From contig OX463784.1 of the NCBI GenBank assembly GCA_949825025.1, positions 3,267,668 to 3,331,667 on the forward strand: a stretch of 64,000 bases of DNA, in the 5' to 3' direction. Position numbers and translations under genes: made by a program. Position 1 is the stretch's first letter. Each line of letters starts with the position of its first letter. Origin of the DNA: Siphlonurus alternatus. Its lineage: Eukaryota > Arthropoda > Insecta > Ephemeroptera > Siphlonuridae. Positions 55,001 through 56,787 of this stretch are shown here, piece by piece. A model generated the notes under the pieces. The model did not search any database, was not told the origin of the DNA, and worked only from the letters and a program-made list of their open reading frames with translations.

Positions 55001-56510
55001 CTTCACGCTAACCGGTGGCAAGACTTGTCAGATTGCGGGGGTAGATGTGCTCCTCGACTTCTCGTTCGAGGGATCGGTCACGTTAATCGGCGAGTCGTCG
55101 TTCACGTTCACCGGCAACGAGCGCATCCAGGAAACCACCACGACGACTACCACAACAACGTCAGCTCCACAGCCACAAGTCTCGTTCCAAGGCACAGGAG
55201 CCATACAAGCGAACACCTACAGCTTCACAGGCACCGGTTTCTCAGAGACAGGCACAGCAATCGCTTTCACCGCAGCAGCCACTCTAGCGTCAGGAGGAGT
55301 CGACTACCAAGGCACGGGAAGCACAGACCAGGGCGTAACCTTTTCATTCAGCTTCACGCTTACAAGCGACTCTGCCACCACATTCACAGCTCGAGGGGCA
55401 GGAAACACGACCAGTGGTACTGCCATCGAATTCCAGCTCACCATAAGCCTGCTCGTGTTGGCTGACGGCGCCAGCTTTACGTTTGCAGGGGGCGCAAACC
55501 TACCTGGAGGCAGCATGCCAACGCCTGATGCCACTGCGACTACACCTGCTGGGGAACAGCTCACATTCAGCGGCCAGGCTGAAAAGAACGAAACTTACGT
55601 TTCATTCAGCGGCACCGGGTTCGCCAGCCAAGGCTTGGGATTCACGTACTTCGGGTCAGGAACAATCTCCTCAGCCACGGTCAACATCACAGGTTCTGTG
55701 ACCTTTTCCACAGGCTCTAGTGGGACATTCGTTATCTCGGCGGCTACCATCACGGCCACGTCAACTGGTTTCACCTTGTCTGGCTCGGGACAGGACGAAT
55801 CCTCAGGTCTCGCCTTTACCTTTTCAGCGACCGCCCAACAACAGTCGTCAAAACAGAGCACGGCCTTCTTGTTTACTGGAACAGGGGCCTCAGTATCACT
55901 TCAGCAACTCACCCCCACTGGAACGCCAGCTACGGGCCAGGGCCAAGACATTGCGTGCATCGCAAGTGGATCTATTACTATAAATAAAGGCTTGATTAGA
56001 TTTGATGGTACTGGATTTAGTGAATTAAATTATGGTTTTTCATTCACAGCTGATGGTTTTATTAACGATATTGGTATAATTTCATCAATTAATGGTGATG
56101 GATTATTATTCACAACAAATCAACTTTCCTTTACATTCCAGACGACATCAATAAATCAAACATTACAAGGCATTGATTTTACTGCTTCTGTAGTATTGCA
56201 ATCTCTTGTTCATAGATCATCTACAGGTTCGAATGCTATATTTTTCGGATCTGCTGTTATTATTGACCAAAAAGTATTTATATTAAGTGGATTGACTCGC
56301 TACACTTCCCAATGTGAAGGTACTACACTACAATCCTGTTCGGTTTCAACTATGAAAAATTGCATTGGAACAACAATGGCCCTCTGCTCCGCTACAGAAC
56401 CTACTTTGGTAAAATGTTCAGGAACGACTCCTGCTCCTTGCCTCTCAACTGTAATACCTGCCTATTGCCGGACCTCACACCCAGCTTCTTATTTGTCTAC
56501 CATGCCTTAG
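28047..56510 (+). CDS. Giant secreted repeat protein, exon 3 (28.5 kb, 9,487 codons plus stop); full product 9,530 aa
   Basis: A single uninterrupted frame runs from the acceptor tttttttttcag (to 28046) to TAG at 56508-56510. With exons 1-2 it predicts 9,530 aa. Order: signal peptide 1-20; charged linker to 43; module shared with the gene at 452-802 (44-~95, SRLSEIIQEERTPDNRYDYD … LLLGLQN … NCTST); Thr/Gly/Ser mucin-like stretch (~97-432); one diverged, AT-rich unit-like region (~433-870); 21 units of 391 aa plus a partial 22nd (871-9351); a diverged unit end; and a tail with seven Cys at 9466-9517. Units are rich in alternating F/T/S/G (FTGTG, SFTFTG), suggesting beta structure, with a Thr9 linker and about seven N-x-S/T sites each. 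The codon before the first in-exon Met is irrelevant because translation starts in exon 1. Family not recognised; a fibrous, mucin-like or adhesive secreted protein is an inference only. Confidence 0.85.
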   Translation, partial: SRLSEIIQEERTPDNRYDYDRLANLLLGLQNPITKILCAIYGNCTSTTSQANTLISAGSSTVQTVGTTVSVPTGPAVGTTGSGSNTETAASTTTQPADGTTTGGTNTGETIVTTGSSSNTRTAAGTTASDTNTGATVGTTASGTNPGPPDGTATIDTNTRATIGTTTIGTNTGATVGTTGSGNNTGPTVGITGTLKCNILLSSSSATGTNTDKTVIGTGTNGPYTETTAQMLTNTGSTVSGTGTFVSNTATTVVDTGTITTNTGSSVTGTESVSPNTETSVIATGTIAANTGSTFKETETIGNITETTVVGATDTSLTNIGSSETLNITTGFTLGETTGTSLSNTEPVVNATDTFPSITSTVSASSSVSGTIAQSTVNSTLTDQSTTALLYTQTYGLLLEVNGNEETFEGTGVDDNGDAYLLTGNATTTNSTTKRLTSVVNGYVITSLGFTYTYSGLKTYTSNVSYIFTGVGMTSLNVKLDITMRAIKNSHGGYQISGENKFSVPSPTKAPTGISLGKQIQFRGQGKTVTSSTVTFSVTGTYVTGLSYIQKMTAIFDNAEHVTVNGNGYLSNGISYNIINATGNITFSRTGFDVTFNGKTSIGVIFHNKLTALYKIGSQFTLIGIGVGTEPSGFTMNMNADSITCIGIAKQTESNSTSSVMTGAGTTTNNIAYTFTATSQLVNNVTISVSGSGLTVSNQEFKFITQNITISNNRYSFFLTSKNLNTNVTNNMNGFFDTTDLSQIIFIGSIFAETVTTTQQILTGITNATDSSSSTQKNNSNFTTTPSYGNNTQSMETSATLITQILTSSASSDFTQSSLSPNTIHTTSAPQPQVSFQGTGAIQANTYSFTGIGFSETGTAIAFTAAATLASGGVDYQGTGSTDQGVTFSFSFTLTSDSATTFTARGAGNTTSGTAIEFQFTISLLVLADGASFTFAGGANLPGGSMPTPDATATTPAGEQLTFSGQAEKNETYVSFSGTGFASQGLGFTYFGSGTISSATVNITGSVTFSTGSSGTFVISAATITATSTGFTLSGSGQDESSGLAFTFSATAQQQSSQQSTAFLFTGTGASVSLQQLTPTGTPATGQGLDIACIGSGSITQGSSSTINFNGSGFTTDGKSFTFTANGSLDADHTLVSLTGSGASASGCTFNFSSQTLVVTQDGFSFTLTGGKTCQIAGVDVLLDFSFEGSVTLIGESSFTFTGNERIQETTTTTTTTTSAPQPQVSFQGTGAIQANTYSFTGTGFSETGTAIAFTAAATLASGGVDYQGTGSTDQGVTFSFSFTLTSDSATTFTARGAGNTTSGTAIEFQFTISLLVLADGASFTFAGGANLPGGSMPTPDATATTPAGEQLTFSGQAEKNETYVSFSGTGFASQGLGFTYFGSGTISSATVNITGSVTFSTGSSGTFVISAATITATSTGFTLSGSGQDESSGLAFTFSATAQQQSPQQSTAFLFTGTGASVSLQQLTPTGTPATGQGQDIACIGSGSITQGSSSTINFNGSGFTTDGKSFTFTANGSLDANHTLVSLTGSGTSASGCTFNFSSQTLVVTQDGFSFTLTGGKTCQIAGVDVLLDFSFEGSVTLIGESSFTFTGNERIQETTTTTTTTTSAPQPQVSFQGTGAIQANTYSFTGTGFSETGTAIAFTAAATLASGGVDYQGTGSTDQGVTFSFSFTLTSDSATTFTARGAGNTTSGTAIEFQFTISLLVLADGASFTFAGGANLPGGSMPTPDATATTPAGEQLTFSGQAEKNETYVSFSGTGFASQGLGFTYFGSGTISSATVNITGSVTFSTGSSGTFVISAATITATSTGFTLSGSGQDESSGLAFTFSATAQQQSSQQSTAFLFTGTGASVSLQQLTPTGTPATGQGQDIACIGSGSITQGSSSTINFNGSGFTTDGKSFTFTANGSLDANHTLVSLTGSGTSASGCTFNFSSQTLVVTQDGFSFTLTGGKTCQIAGVDVLLDFSFEGSVTLIGESSFTFTGNERIQETTTTTTTTTSAPQPQVSFQGTGAIQANTYSFTGTGFSETGTAIAFTAAATLASGGVDYQGTGSTDQGVTFSFSFTLTSDSATTFTARGAGNTTSGTAIEFQFTISLLVLADGASFTFAGGANLPGGSMPTPDATATTPAGEQLTFSGQAEKNETYVSFSGTGFASQGLGFTYFGSGTISSATVNITGSVTFSTGSSGTFVISAATITATSTGFTLSGSGQDESSGLAFTFSATAQQQSSQQSTAFLFTGTGASVSLQQLTPTGTPATGQGQDIACIGSGSITQGSSSTINFNGSGFTTDGKSFTFTANGSLDANHTLVSLTGSGTSASGCTFNFSSQTLVVTQDGFSFTLTGGKTCQIAGVDVLLDFSFEGSVTLIGESSFTFTGNERIQETTTTTTTTTSAPQPQVSFQGTGAIQANTYSFTGTGFSETGTAIAFTAAATLASGGVDYQGTGSTDQGVTFSFSFTLTSDSATTFTARGAGNTTSGTAIEFQFTISLLVLADGASFTFAGGANLPGGSMPTPDATATTPAGEQLTFSGQAEKNETYVSFSGTGFASQGLGFTYFGSGTISSATVNITGSVTFSTGSSGTFVISAATITATSTGFTLSGSGQDESSGLAFTFSATAQHESSQQSTAFLFTGTGASVSLQQLTPTGTPATGQGQDIACIGSGSITQGSSSTINFNGSGFTTDGKSFTFTANGSLDANHTLVSLTGSGTSASGCTFNFSSQTLVVTQDGFSFTLTGGKTCQIAGVDVLLDFSFEGSVTLIGESSFTFTGNERIQETTTTTTTTTSAPQPQVSFQGTGAIQANTYSFTGTGFSETGTAIAFTAAATLASGGVDYQGTGSTDQGVTFSFSFTLTSDSATTFTARGAGNTTSGTAIEFQFTISLLVLADGASFTFAGGANLPGGSMPTPDATATTPAGEQLTFSGQAEKNETYVSFSGTGFASQGLGFTYFGSGTISSATVYITGSVTFSTGSSGTFVISAATITATSTGFTLSGSGQDESSGLAFTFSATAQQQSSQQSTAFLFTGTGASVSLQQLTPTGTPATGQGQDIACIGSGSITQGSSSTINFNGSGFTTDGKSFTFTANGSLDANHTLVSLTGSGTSASGCTFNFSSQTLVVTQDGFSFTLTGGKTCQIAGVDVLLDFSFEGSVTLIGESSFTLTGNERIQETTTTTTTTTSAPQPQVSFQGTGAIQANTYSFTGTGFSETGTAIAFTAAATLASGGVDYQGTGSTDQGVTFSFSFTLTSDSATTFTARGAGNTTSGTAIEFQFTISLLVLADGASFTFAGGANLPGGSMPTPDATATTPAGEQLTFSGQAEKNETYVSFSGTGFASQGLGFTYFGSGTISSATVNITGSVTFSTGSSGTFVISAATITATSTGFTLSGSGQDESSGLAFSFSATAQQQSSQQSTAFLFTGKGASVSLQQLTPTGPPATGQGQDIACIGSGSITQGSSSTINFNGSGFTTDGKSFTFTANGSLDANHTLVSLTGSGTSASGCTFNFSSQTLVVTQDGFSFTLTGGKTCQIAGVDVLLDFSFEGSVTLIGESSFTFTGNVRIQETTTTTTTTTSAPQPKVSFQGTGAIQANTYSFTGTGFSETGTAIAFTAAATLASGGVDYQGTGSTDQGVTFSFSFTLTSDSATTFTARGAGNTTSGTAIEFQFTISLLVLADGASFTFAGGANLPGGSMPTPDATATTPAGEQLTFSGQAEKNETYVSFSGTGFASQGLGFTYFGSGNISSATVNITGSVTFSTGSSGTFVISAATITATSTGFTLSGSGQDESSGLAFTFSATAQQQSSQQSTAFLFTGTGASVSLQQLTPTGTPATGQGQDIACIGSGSITQGSSSTINFNGSGFTTDGKSFTFTANGSLDANHTLVSLTGSGTSASGCTFNFSSQTLVVTQDGFSFTLTGGKTCQIAGVDVLLDFSFEGSVTLIGESSFTFTGNERIQETTTTTTTTTSAPQPQVSFQGTGAIQANTYSFTGTGFSETGTAIAFTAAATLASGGVDYQGTGSTDQGVTFSFSFTLTSDSATTFTARGAGNTTSGTAIEFQFTISLLVLADGASFTFAGGANLPGGSMPTPDATATTLAGEQLTFSGQAEKNETYVSFSGTGFASQGLGFTYFGSGTISSATVNITGSVTFSTGSSGTFVISAATITATSTGFTLSGSGQDESSGLAFTFSATAQQQSSQQSTAFLFTGTGASVSLQELTPTGTPATGQGQDIACIGSGSITQGSSSTINFNGSGFTTDGKSFTFTANGSLDANHTLVSLTGSGTSASGCTFNFSSQTLVVTQDGFSFTLTGGKTCQIAGVDVLLDFSFEGSVTLIGESSFTFTGNERIQETTTTTTTTTSAPQPQVSFQGTGAIQANTYSFTGTCFSETGTAIAFTATATLASGGVDYQGTGSTDQGVTFSFSFTLTSDSATTFTARGAGNTTSGTAIEFQFTISLLVLADGASFTFAGGANLPGGSMPTPDATATTPAGEQLTFSGQAEKNETYVSFSGTGFASQGLGFTYFGSGTISSATVNITGSVTFSTGSSGTFVISAATITATSTGFTLSGSGQDESSGLAFTFSATAQQQSSQQSTAFLFTGTGASVSLQQLTPTGTPATGQGQDIACIGSGSITQGSSSTINFNGSGFTTDGKSFTFTANGSLDANHTLVSLTGSGTSASGCTFNFSSQTLVVTQDGFSFTLTGGKTCQIAGVDVLLDFSFEGSVTLIGESSFTFTGNERIQETTTTTTTTTSAPQPQVSFQGTGAIQANTYSFTGTGFSETGTAIAFTAAATLASGGVDYQGTGSTDQGVTFSFSFTLTSDSATTFTARGAGNTTSGTAIEFQFTISLLVLADGASFTFAGGANLPGGSMPTPDATATTPAGEQLTFSGQAEKNETYVSFSGTGFASQGLGFTYFGSGTISSATVNITGSVTFSTGSSGTFVISAATITATSTGFTLSGSGQDESSGLAFTFSATAQQQSSQQSTAFLFTGTGASVSLQQLTPTGTPATGQGQDIACIGSGSITQGSSSTINFNGSGFTTDGKSFTFTANGSLDANHTLVSLTGSGTSASGCTFNFSSQTLVVTQDGFSFTLTGGKTCQIAGVDVLLDFSFEGSVTLIGESSFTFTGNERIQETTTTTTTTTSAPQPQVSFQGTGAIQANTYSFTGTGFSETGTAIAFTAAATLASGGVDYQGTGSTDQGVTFSFSFTLTSDSAITFTARGAGNTTSGTAIEFQFTISLLVLADGASFTFAGGANLPGGSMPTPDATATTPAGEQLTFSGQAEKNETYVSFSGTGFASQGLGFTYFGSGTISSATVNITGSVTFSTGSSGTFVISAATITATSTGFTLSGSGQDESSGLAFTFSATAQQQSSQQSTAFLFTGTGASVSLQQLTPTGTPATGQGQDIACIGSGSITQGSSSTINFNGSGFTTDGKSFTFTANGSLDANHTLVSLTGSGTSASGCTFNFSSQTLVVTQDGFSFTLTGGKTCQIAGVDVLLDFSFEGLVTLIGESSFTFTGNERIQETTTTTTTTTSAPQPQVSFQGTGAIQANTYSFTGTGFSETGTAIAFTAAATLASGGVDYQGTGSTDQGVTFSFSFTLTSDSATTFTARGAGNTTSGTAIEFQFTISLLVLADGASFTFAGGANLPGGSMPTPDATATTPAGEQLTFSGQAEKNETYVSFSGTGFASQGLGFTYFGSGTISSATVNITGSVTFSTGSSGTFVISAATITATSTGFTLSGSGQDESSGLAFTFSATAQQQSSQQSTAFLFTGTGASVSLQQLTPTGTPATGQGQDIACIGSGSITQGSSSTINFNGSGFTTDGKSFTFTANGSLDANHTLVSLTGSGTSASGCTFNFSSQTLVVTQDGFSFTLTGGKTCQIAGVDVLLDFSFEGSVTLIGESSFTFTGNERIQETTTTTTTTTSAPQPQVSFQGTGAIQANTYSFTGTGFSETGTAIAFTAAATLASGGVDYQGTGSTDQGVTFSFSFTLTSDSATTFTARGAGNTTSGTAIEFQLTTSLLVLADGASFTFAGGANLPGGSMPTPDATATTPAGEQLTFSGQAEKNETYVSFSGTGFASQGLGFTYFGSGTISSATVNITGSVTFSTGSSGTFVISAATITATSTGFTLSGSGQDESSGLAFTFSATAQQQSSQQSTAFLFTGTGASVSLQQLTPTGTPATGQGQDIACIGSGSITQGSSSTINFNGSGFTTDGKSFTFTANGSLDANHTLVSLTGSGTSASGCTFNFSSQTLVVTQDGFSFTLTGGKTCQIAGVDVLLDFSFEGSVTLIGESSFTFTGNERIQETTTTTTTTTSAPQPQVSFQGTGAIQANTYSFTGTGFSETGTAIAFTAAATLASRGVDYQGTGSTDQGVTFSFSFTLTSDSATTFTARGAGNTTSGTAIEFQLTISLLVLADGASFTFAGGANLPGGSMPTPDATATTPAGEQLTFSGQAEKNETYVSFSGTGFASQGLGFTYFGSGTISSATVNITGSVTFSTGSSGTFVISAATITATSTGFTLSGSGQDESSGLAFTFSATAQQQSSQQSTAFLFTGTGASVSLQQLTPTGTPATGQGQDIACIGSGSITQGSSSTINFNGSGFTTDGKSFKFTANGSLDAHHTLVSLMGSGTSASGCTFNFSSQTLVVTQDGFSFTLTGGKTCQIAGVDVLLDFSFEGSVTLIGESSFTFTGNERIQETTTTTTTTTSAPQPQVSFQGTGAIQANTYSFTGTGFSETGTAIAFTAAATLASGGVDYQGTGSTDQGVTFSFSFTLTSDSATTFTARGAGNTTSGTAIEFQFTISLLVLADGASFTFAGGANLPGGSMPTPDATATTPAGEQLTFSGQAEKNETYVSFSGTGFASQGLGFTYFGSGTISSATVNITGSVTFSTGSSGTFVISAATITATSTGFTLSGSGQDESSGLAFTFSATAQQQSSQQSTAFLFTGTGASVSLQQLTPTGTPATGQGQDIACIGSGSITQGSSSTINFNGSGFTTDGKSFTFTANGSLDAHHTLVSLTGSGTSASGCTFNFSSQTLVVTQDGFSFTLTGGKTCQIAGVDVLLDFSFEGSVTLIGESSFTFTGNERIQETTTTTTTTTSAPQPQVSFQGTGAIQANTYSFTGTGFSETGTAIAFTAAATLASGGVDYQGTGSTDQGVTFSFSFTLTSDSATTFTARGAGNTTSGTAIEFQFTISLLVLADGASFTFAGGANLPGGSMPTPDATATTPAGEQLTFSGQAEKNETHVSFSGTGFASQGLGFTYFGSGTISSATVNITGSVTFSTGSSGTFVISAATITATSTGFTLSGSGQDESSGLAFTFSATAQQQSSQQSTAFLFTGTGASVSLQQLTPTGTPATGQGQDIACIGSGSITQGSSSTINFNGSGFTTDGKSFTFTANGSLDAHHTLVSLTGSGTSASGCTFNFSSQTLVVTQDGFSFTLTGGKTCQIAGVDVLLDFSFEGSVTLIGESSFTFTGNERIQETTTTTTTTTSAPQPQVSFQGTGAIQANTYSFTGTGFSETGTAIAFTAAATLASGGVDYQGTGSTDQGVTFSFSFTLTSDSATTFTARGAGNTTSGTAIEFQFTISLLVLADGASFTFAGGANLPGGSMPTPDATATTPAGEQLTFSGQAEKNETYVSFSGTGFASQGLGFTYFGSGTISSATVNITGSVTFSTGSSGTFVISAATITATSTGFTLSGSGQDESSGLAFTFSATAQQQSSQQSTAFLFTGTGASVSLQQLTPTGTPATGQGQDIACIGSGSITQGSSSTINFNGSGFTTDGKSFTFTANGSLDAHHTLVSLTGSGTSASGCTFNFSSQTLVVTQDGFSFTLTGGKTCQIAGVDVLLDFSFEGSVTLIGESSFTFTGNERIQETTTTTTTTTSAPQPQVSFQGTGAIQANTYSFTGTGFSETGTAIAFTAAATLASGGVDYQGTGSTDLGVTFSFSFTLTSDSATTFTARGAGNTTSGTAIEFQFTISLLVLADGASFTFAGGANLPGGSMPTPDATATTPAGEQLTFSGQAEKNETYVSFSGTGFASQGLGFTYFGSGTISSATVNITGSVTFSTGSSGTFVISAATITATSTGFTLSGSGQDESSGLAFTFSATAQQQSSQQSTAFLFTGTGASVSLQQLTPTGTPATGQGQDIACIGSGSITQGSSSTINFNGSGFTTDGKSFTFTANGSLDANHTLVSLTGSGTSASGCTFNFSSQTLVVTQDGFSFTLTGGKTCQIAGVDVLLDFSFEGSVTLIGESSFTFTGNERIQETTTTTTTTTSAPQPQVSFQGTGAIQANTYSFTGTGFSETGTAIAFTAAATLASGGVDYQGTGSTDQGVTFSFSFTLTSDSATTFTARGAGNTTSGTAIEFQLTISLLVLADGASFTFAGGANLPGGSMPTPDATATTPAGEQLTFSGQAEKNETYVSFSGTGFASQGLGFTYFGSGTISSATVNITGSVTFSTGSSGTFVISAATITATSTGFTLSGSGQDESSGLAFTFSVTAQQQSSKQSTAFLFTGTGASVSLQQLTPTGTPATGQGQDIACIGSGSITQGSSSTINFNGSGFTTDGKSFTFTANGSLDAHHTLVSLTGSGTSASGCTFNFSSQTLVVTQDGFSFTLTGGKTCQIAGVDVLLDFSFEGSVTLIGESSFTFTGNERIQETTTTTTTTTSAPQPQVSFQGTGAIQANTYSFTGTGFSETGTAIAFTAAATLASGGVDYQGTGSTDQGVTFSFSFTLTSDSATTFTARGAGNTTSGTAIEFQFTISLLVLADGASFTFAGGANLPGGSMPTPDATATTPAGEQLTFSGQAEKNETYVSFSGTGFASQGLGFTYFGSGTISSATVNITGSVTFSTGSSGTFVISAATITATSTGFTLSGSGQDESSGLAFTFSATAQQQSSQQSTAFLFTGTGASVSLQQLTPTGTPATGQGQDIACIGSGSITQGSSSTINFNGSGFTTDGKSFTFTANGSLDANHTLVSLTGSGTSASGCTFNFSSQTLVVTQDGFSFTLTGGKTCQIAGVDVLLDFSFEGSVTLIGESSFTFTGNERIQETTTTTTTTTSAPQPQVSFQGTGAIQANTYSFTGTGFSETGTAIAFTAAATLASGGVDYQGTGSTDQGVTFSFSFTLTSDSATTFTARGAGNTTSGTAIEFQLTISLLVLADGASFTFAGGANLPGGSMPTPDATATTPAGEQLTFSGQAEKNETYVSFSGTGFASQGLGFTYFGSGTISSATVNITGSVTFSTGSSGTFVISAATITATSTGFTLSGSGQDESSGLAFTFSATAQQQSSKQSTAFLFTGTGASVSLQQLTPTGTPATGQGQDIACIASGSITINKGLIRFDGTGFSELNYGFSFTADGFINDIGIISSINGDGLLFTTNQLSFTFQTTSINQTLQGIDFTASVVLQSLVHRSSTGSNAIFFGSAVIIDQKVFILSGLTRYTSQCEGTTLQSCSVSTMKNCIGTTMALCSATEPTLVKCSGTTPAPCLSTVIPAYCRTSHPASYLSTMP
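28206..29214 (+). other. Thr/Gly/Ser-rich mucin-like region of the giant protein
   Basis: Encodes imperfect short repeats of the type (T)VGTT-x-SG-x-NT and later TGT-x-x-x-NT, very rich in Thr, Ser, Gly and Asn with almost no aromatic residues. This is the kind of sequence that carries O-glycans in mucins. The shorter paralogue has a similar but much briefer stretch. AT-leaning codon use contrasts with the array that follows. Confidence 0.7.
29215..30527 (+). repeat. Diverged AT-rich 'unit 0' of the repeat family
   Basis: Encodes residues ~433-870. Parts align by eye with the 391-aa unit: ISLGKQIQFRGQGK against GEQLTFSGQAEKN, DSITCIGIAKQ against DIACIGSGSIT, and ISNNRYSFFLTSKN against VTQDGFSFTLTGGK. 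It ends in a Ser/Thr-rich linker leading to TTSAPQPQ. Codons are AT-ending (TTT, AAT, ACA), unlike the array. It appears to be an ancestral or unhomogenised copy. Confidence 0.6.
30528..55970 (+). repeat. Coding tandem array: 21 full units of 1,173 bp plus one partial
   Basis: Units begin with tcagctccacagccacaagt at 30528 + 1173k. I checked the start of the next unit (31701) and of the last (55161), and landmark positions repeat every 1,173 bp throughout, so there are no indels in 25 kb. Units differ by only a few substitutions each. The 22nd unit stops matching near 55965, where the sequence switches to AT-rich diverged coding sequence. Each 391-aa unit has three Cys (IACIG, SGCTF, KTCQI), about seven N-glycosylation sequons, and ends with ERIQETTTTTTTTTSAPQPQ. 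Copy number should be treated with caution because such arrays can be mis-assembled. Confidence 0.95.
55971..56307 (+). repeat. Diverged AT-rich end of unit 22
   Basis: Continues the frame and still follows the unit's plan: SGSITINKGLIRFDGTGFSE for SGSIT…INFNGSGFTT, GFSFTADGFIN for SFTFTANGSLD, GIDFTASVVLQSL for GVDVLLDFSFEGS. Codon use is AT-rich. The first two thirds of unit 22 are homogenised and this last third is not. Confidence 0.65.
56308..56507 (+). other. Seven-cysteine C-terminal tail of the giant protein
   Basis: Encodes about 66 residues with Cys at approximately 9466, 9474, 9482, 9490, 9500, 9508 and 9517, i.e. one every 8-10 residues, separated by Thr/Ser-rich segments (CSVSTMKN, CIGTTMAL, CSGTTPAP). 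The odd number of Cys and the position suggest disulfide cross-linking or multimerisation, as in other very large secreted proteins; that is inference. Confidence 0.6.
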
Positions 56511-56594
56511 TTCCCCTATGACTTCAAAATATGTAATTATTATTAATTTGATTTAAACAATGAAAGCAGAGTAAACATGGATCTACATGAGCGG

Positions 56595-56762
56595 TTAATA
56601 CAATGTGACGTGATATAAACGTATATGATATGAAATTCTATGAGGCAAGTTGAATTTCGCATATATTAATATGTGCTATTTCTTTTAATCGCCAAATTTG
56701 GCTACCAATGGATATTACAGCAAGTGCGCATTATGTGCTTGTGTCTTAGGCTGGAAATCGTT
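56595..56762. mobile_element. Half of a GCGCACTTGCTGT fold-back element, 3' of the giant gene
   Basis: The segment tttcttttaatcgccaaatt tggctaccaatggatattac agcaagtgcgc … ggctggaaatcg matches the left half of the element at 5725-6325. An upstream piece (gaaattctatgaggcaagtt gaattt) matches more weakly. It lies within the likely 3' UTR, less than 100 bp after the stop codon. Confidence 0.7.
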
Positions 56763-56781
56763 GATTTATTTTGAATGAAAT

Positions 56782-56787
56782 AATAAA
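56782..56787 (+). terminator. Candidate poly(A) signal of the giant gene
   Basis: AATAAA in taataaataaataa, about 270 nt after the stop codon. Other AT-rich variants follow (56830s), so the actual cleavage site is uncertain. Confidence 0.35.

Noticed and set aside
31487..55465. Regularly spaced 60-170-codon open frames on both strands inside the giant array (for example His/Arg-rich plus-strand frames every 1,173 bp)
   Set aside because: They are other-frame shadows of the repeated GC-rich coding unit and occur once per unit at fixed offsets; the main frame alone continues in frame into both AT-rich flanks.
30528..55970. Bacterial contamination or horizontally acquired adhesin as the source of the GC-rich array
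   Set aside because: The frame runs unbroken into AT-rich flanks that encode diverged versions of the same unit, with metazoan introns and a signal peptide upstream. Internal amplification is simpler.
30528..55970. CRISPR-like or satellite array
   Set aside because: Units are 1,173 bp, coding and contiguous with no spacers; selection for frame is evident.
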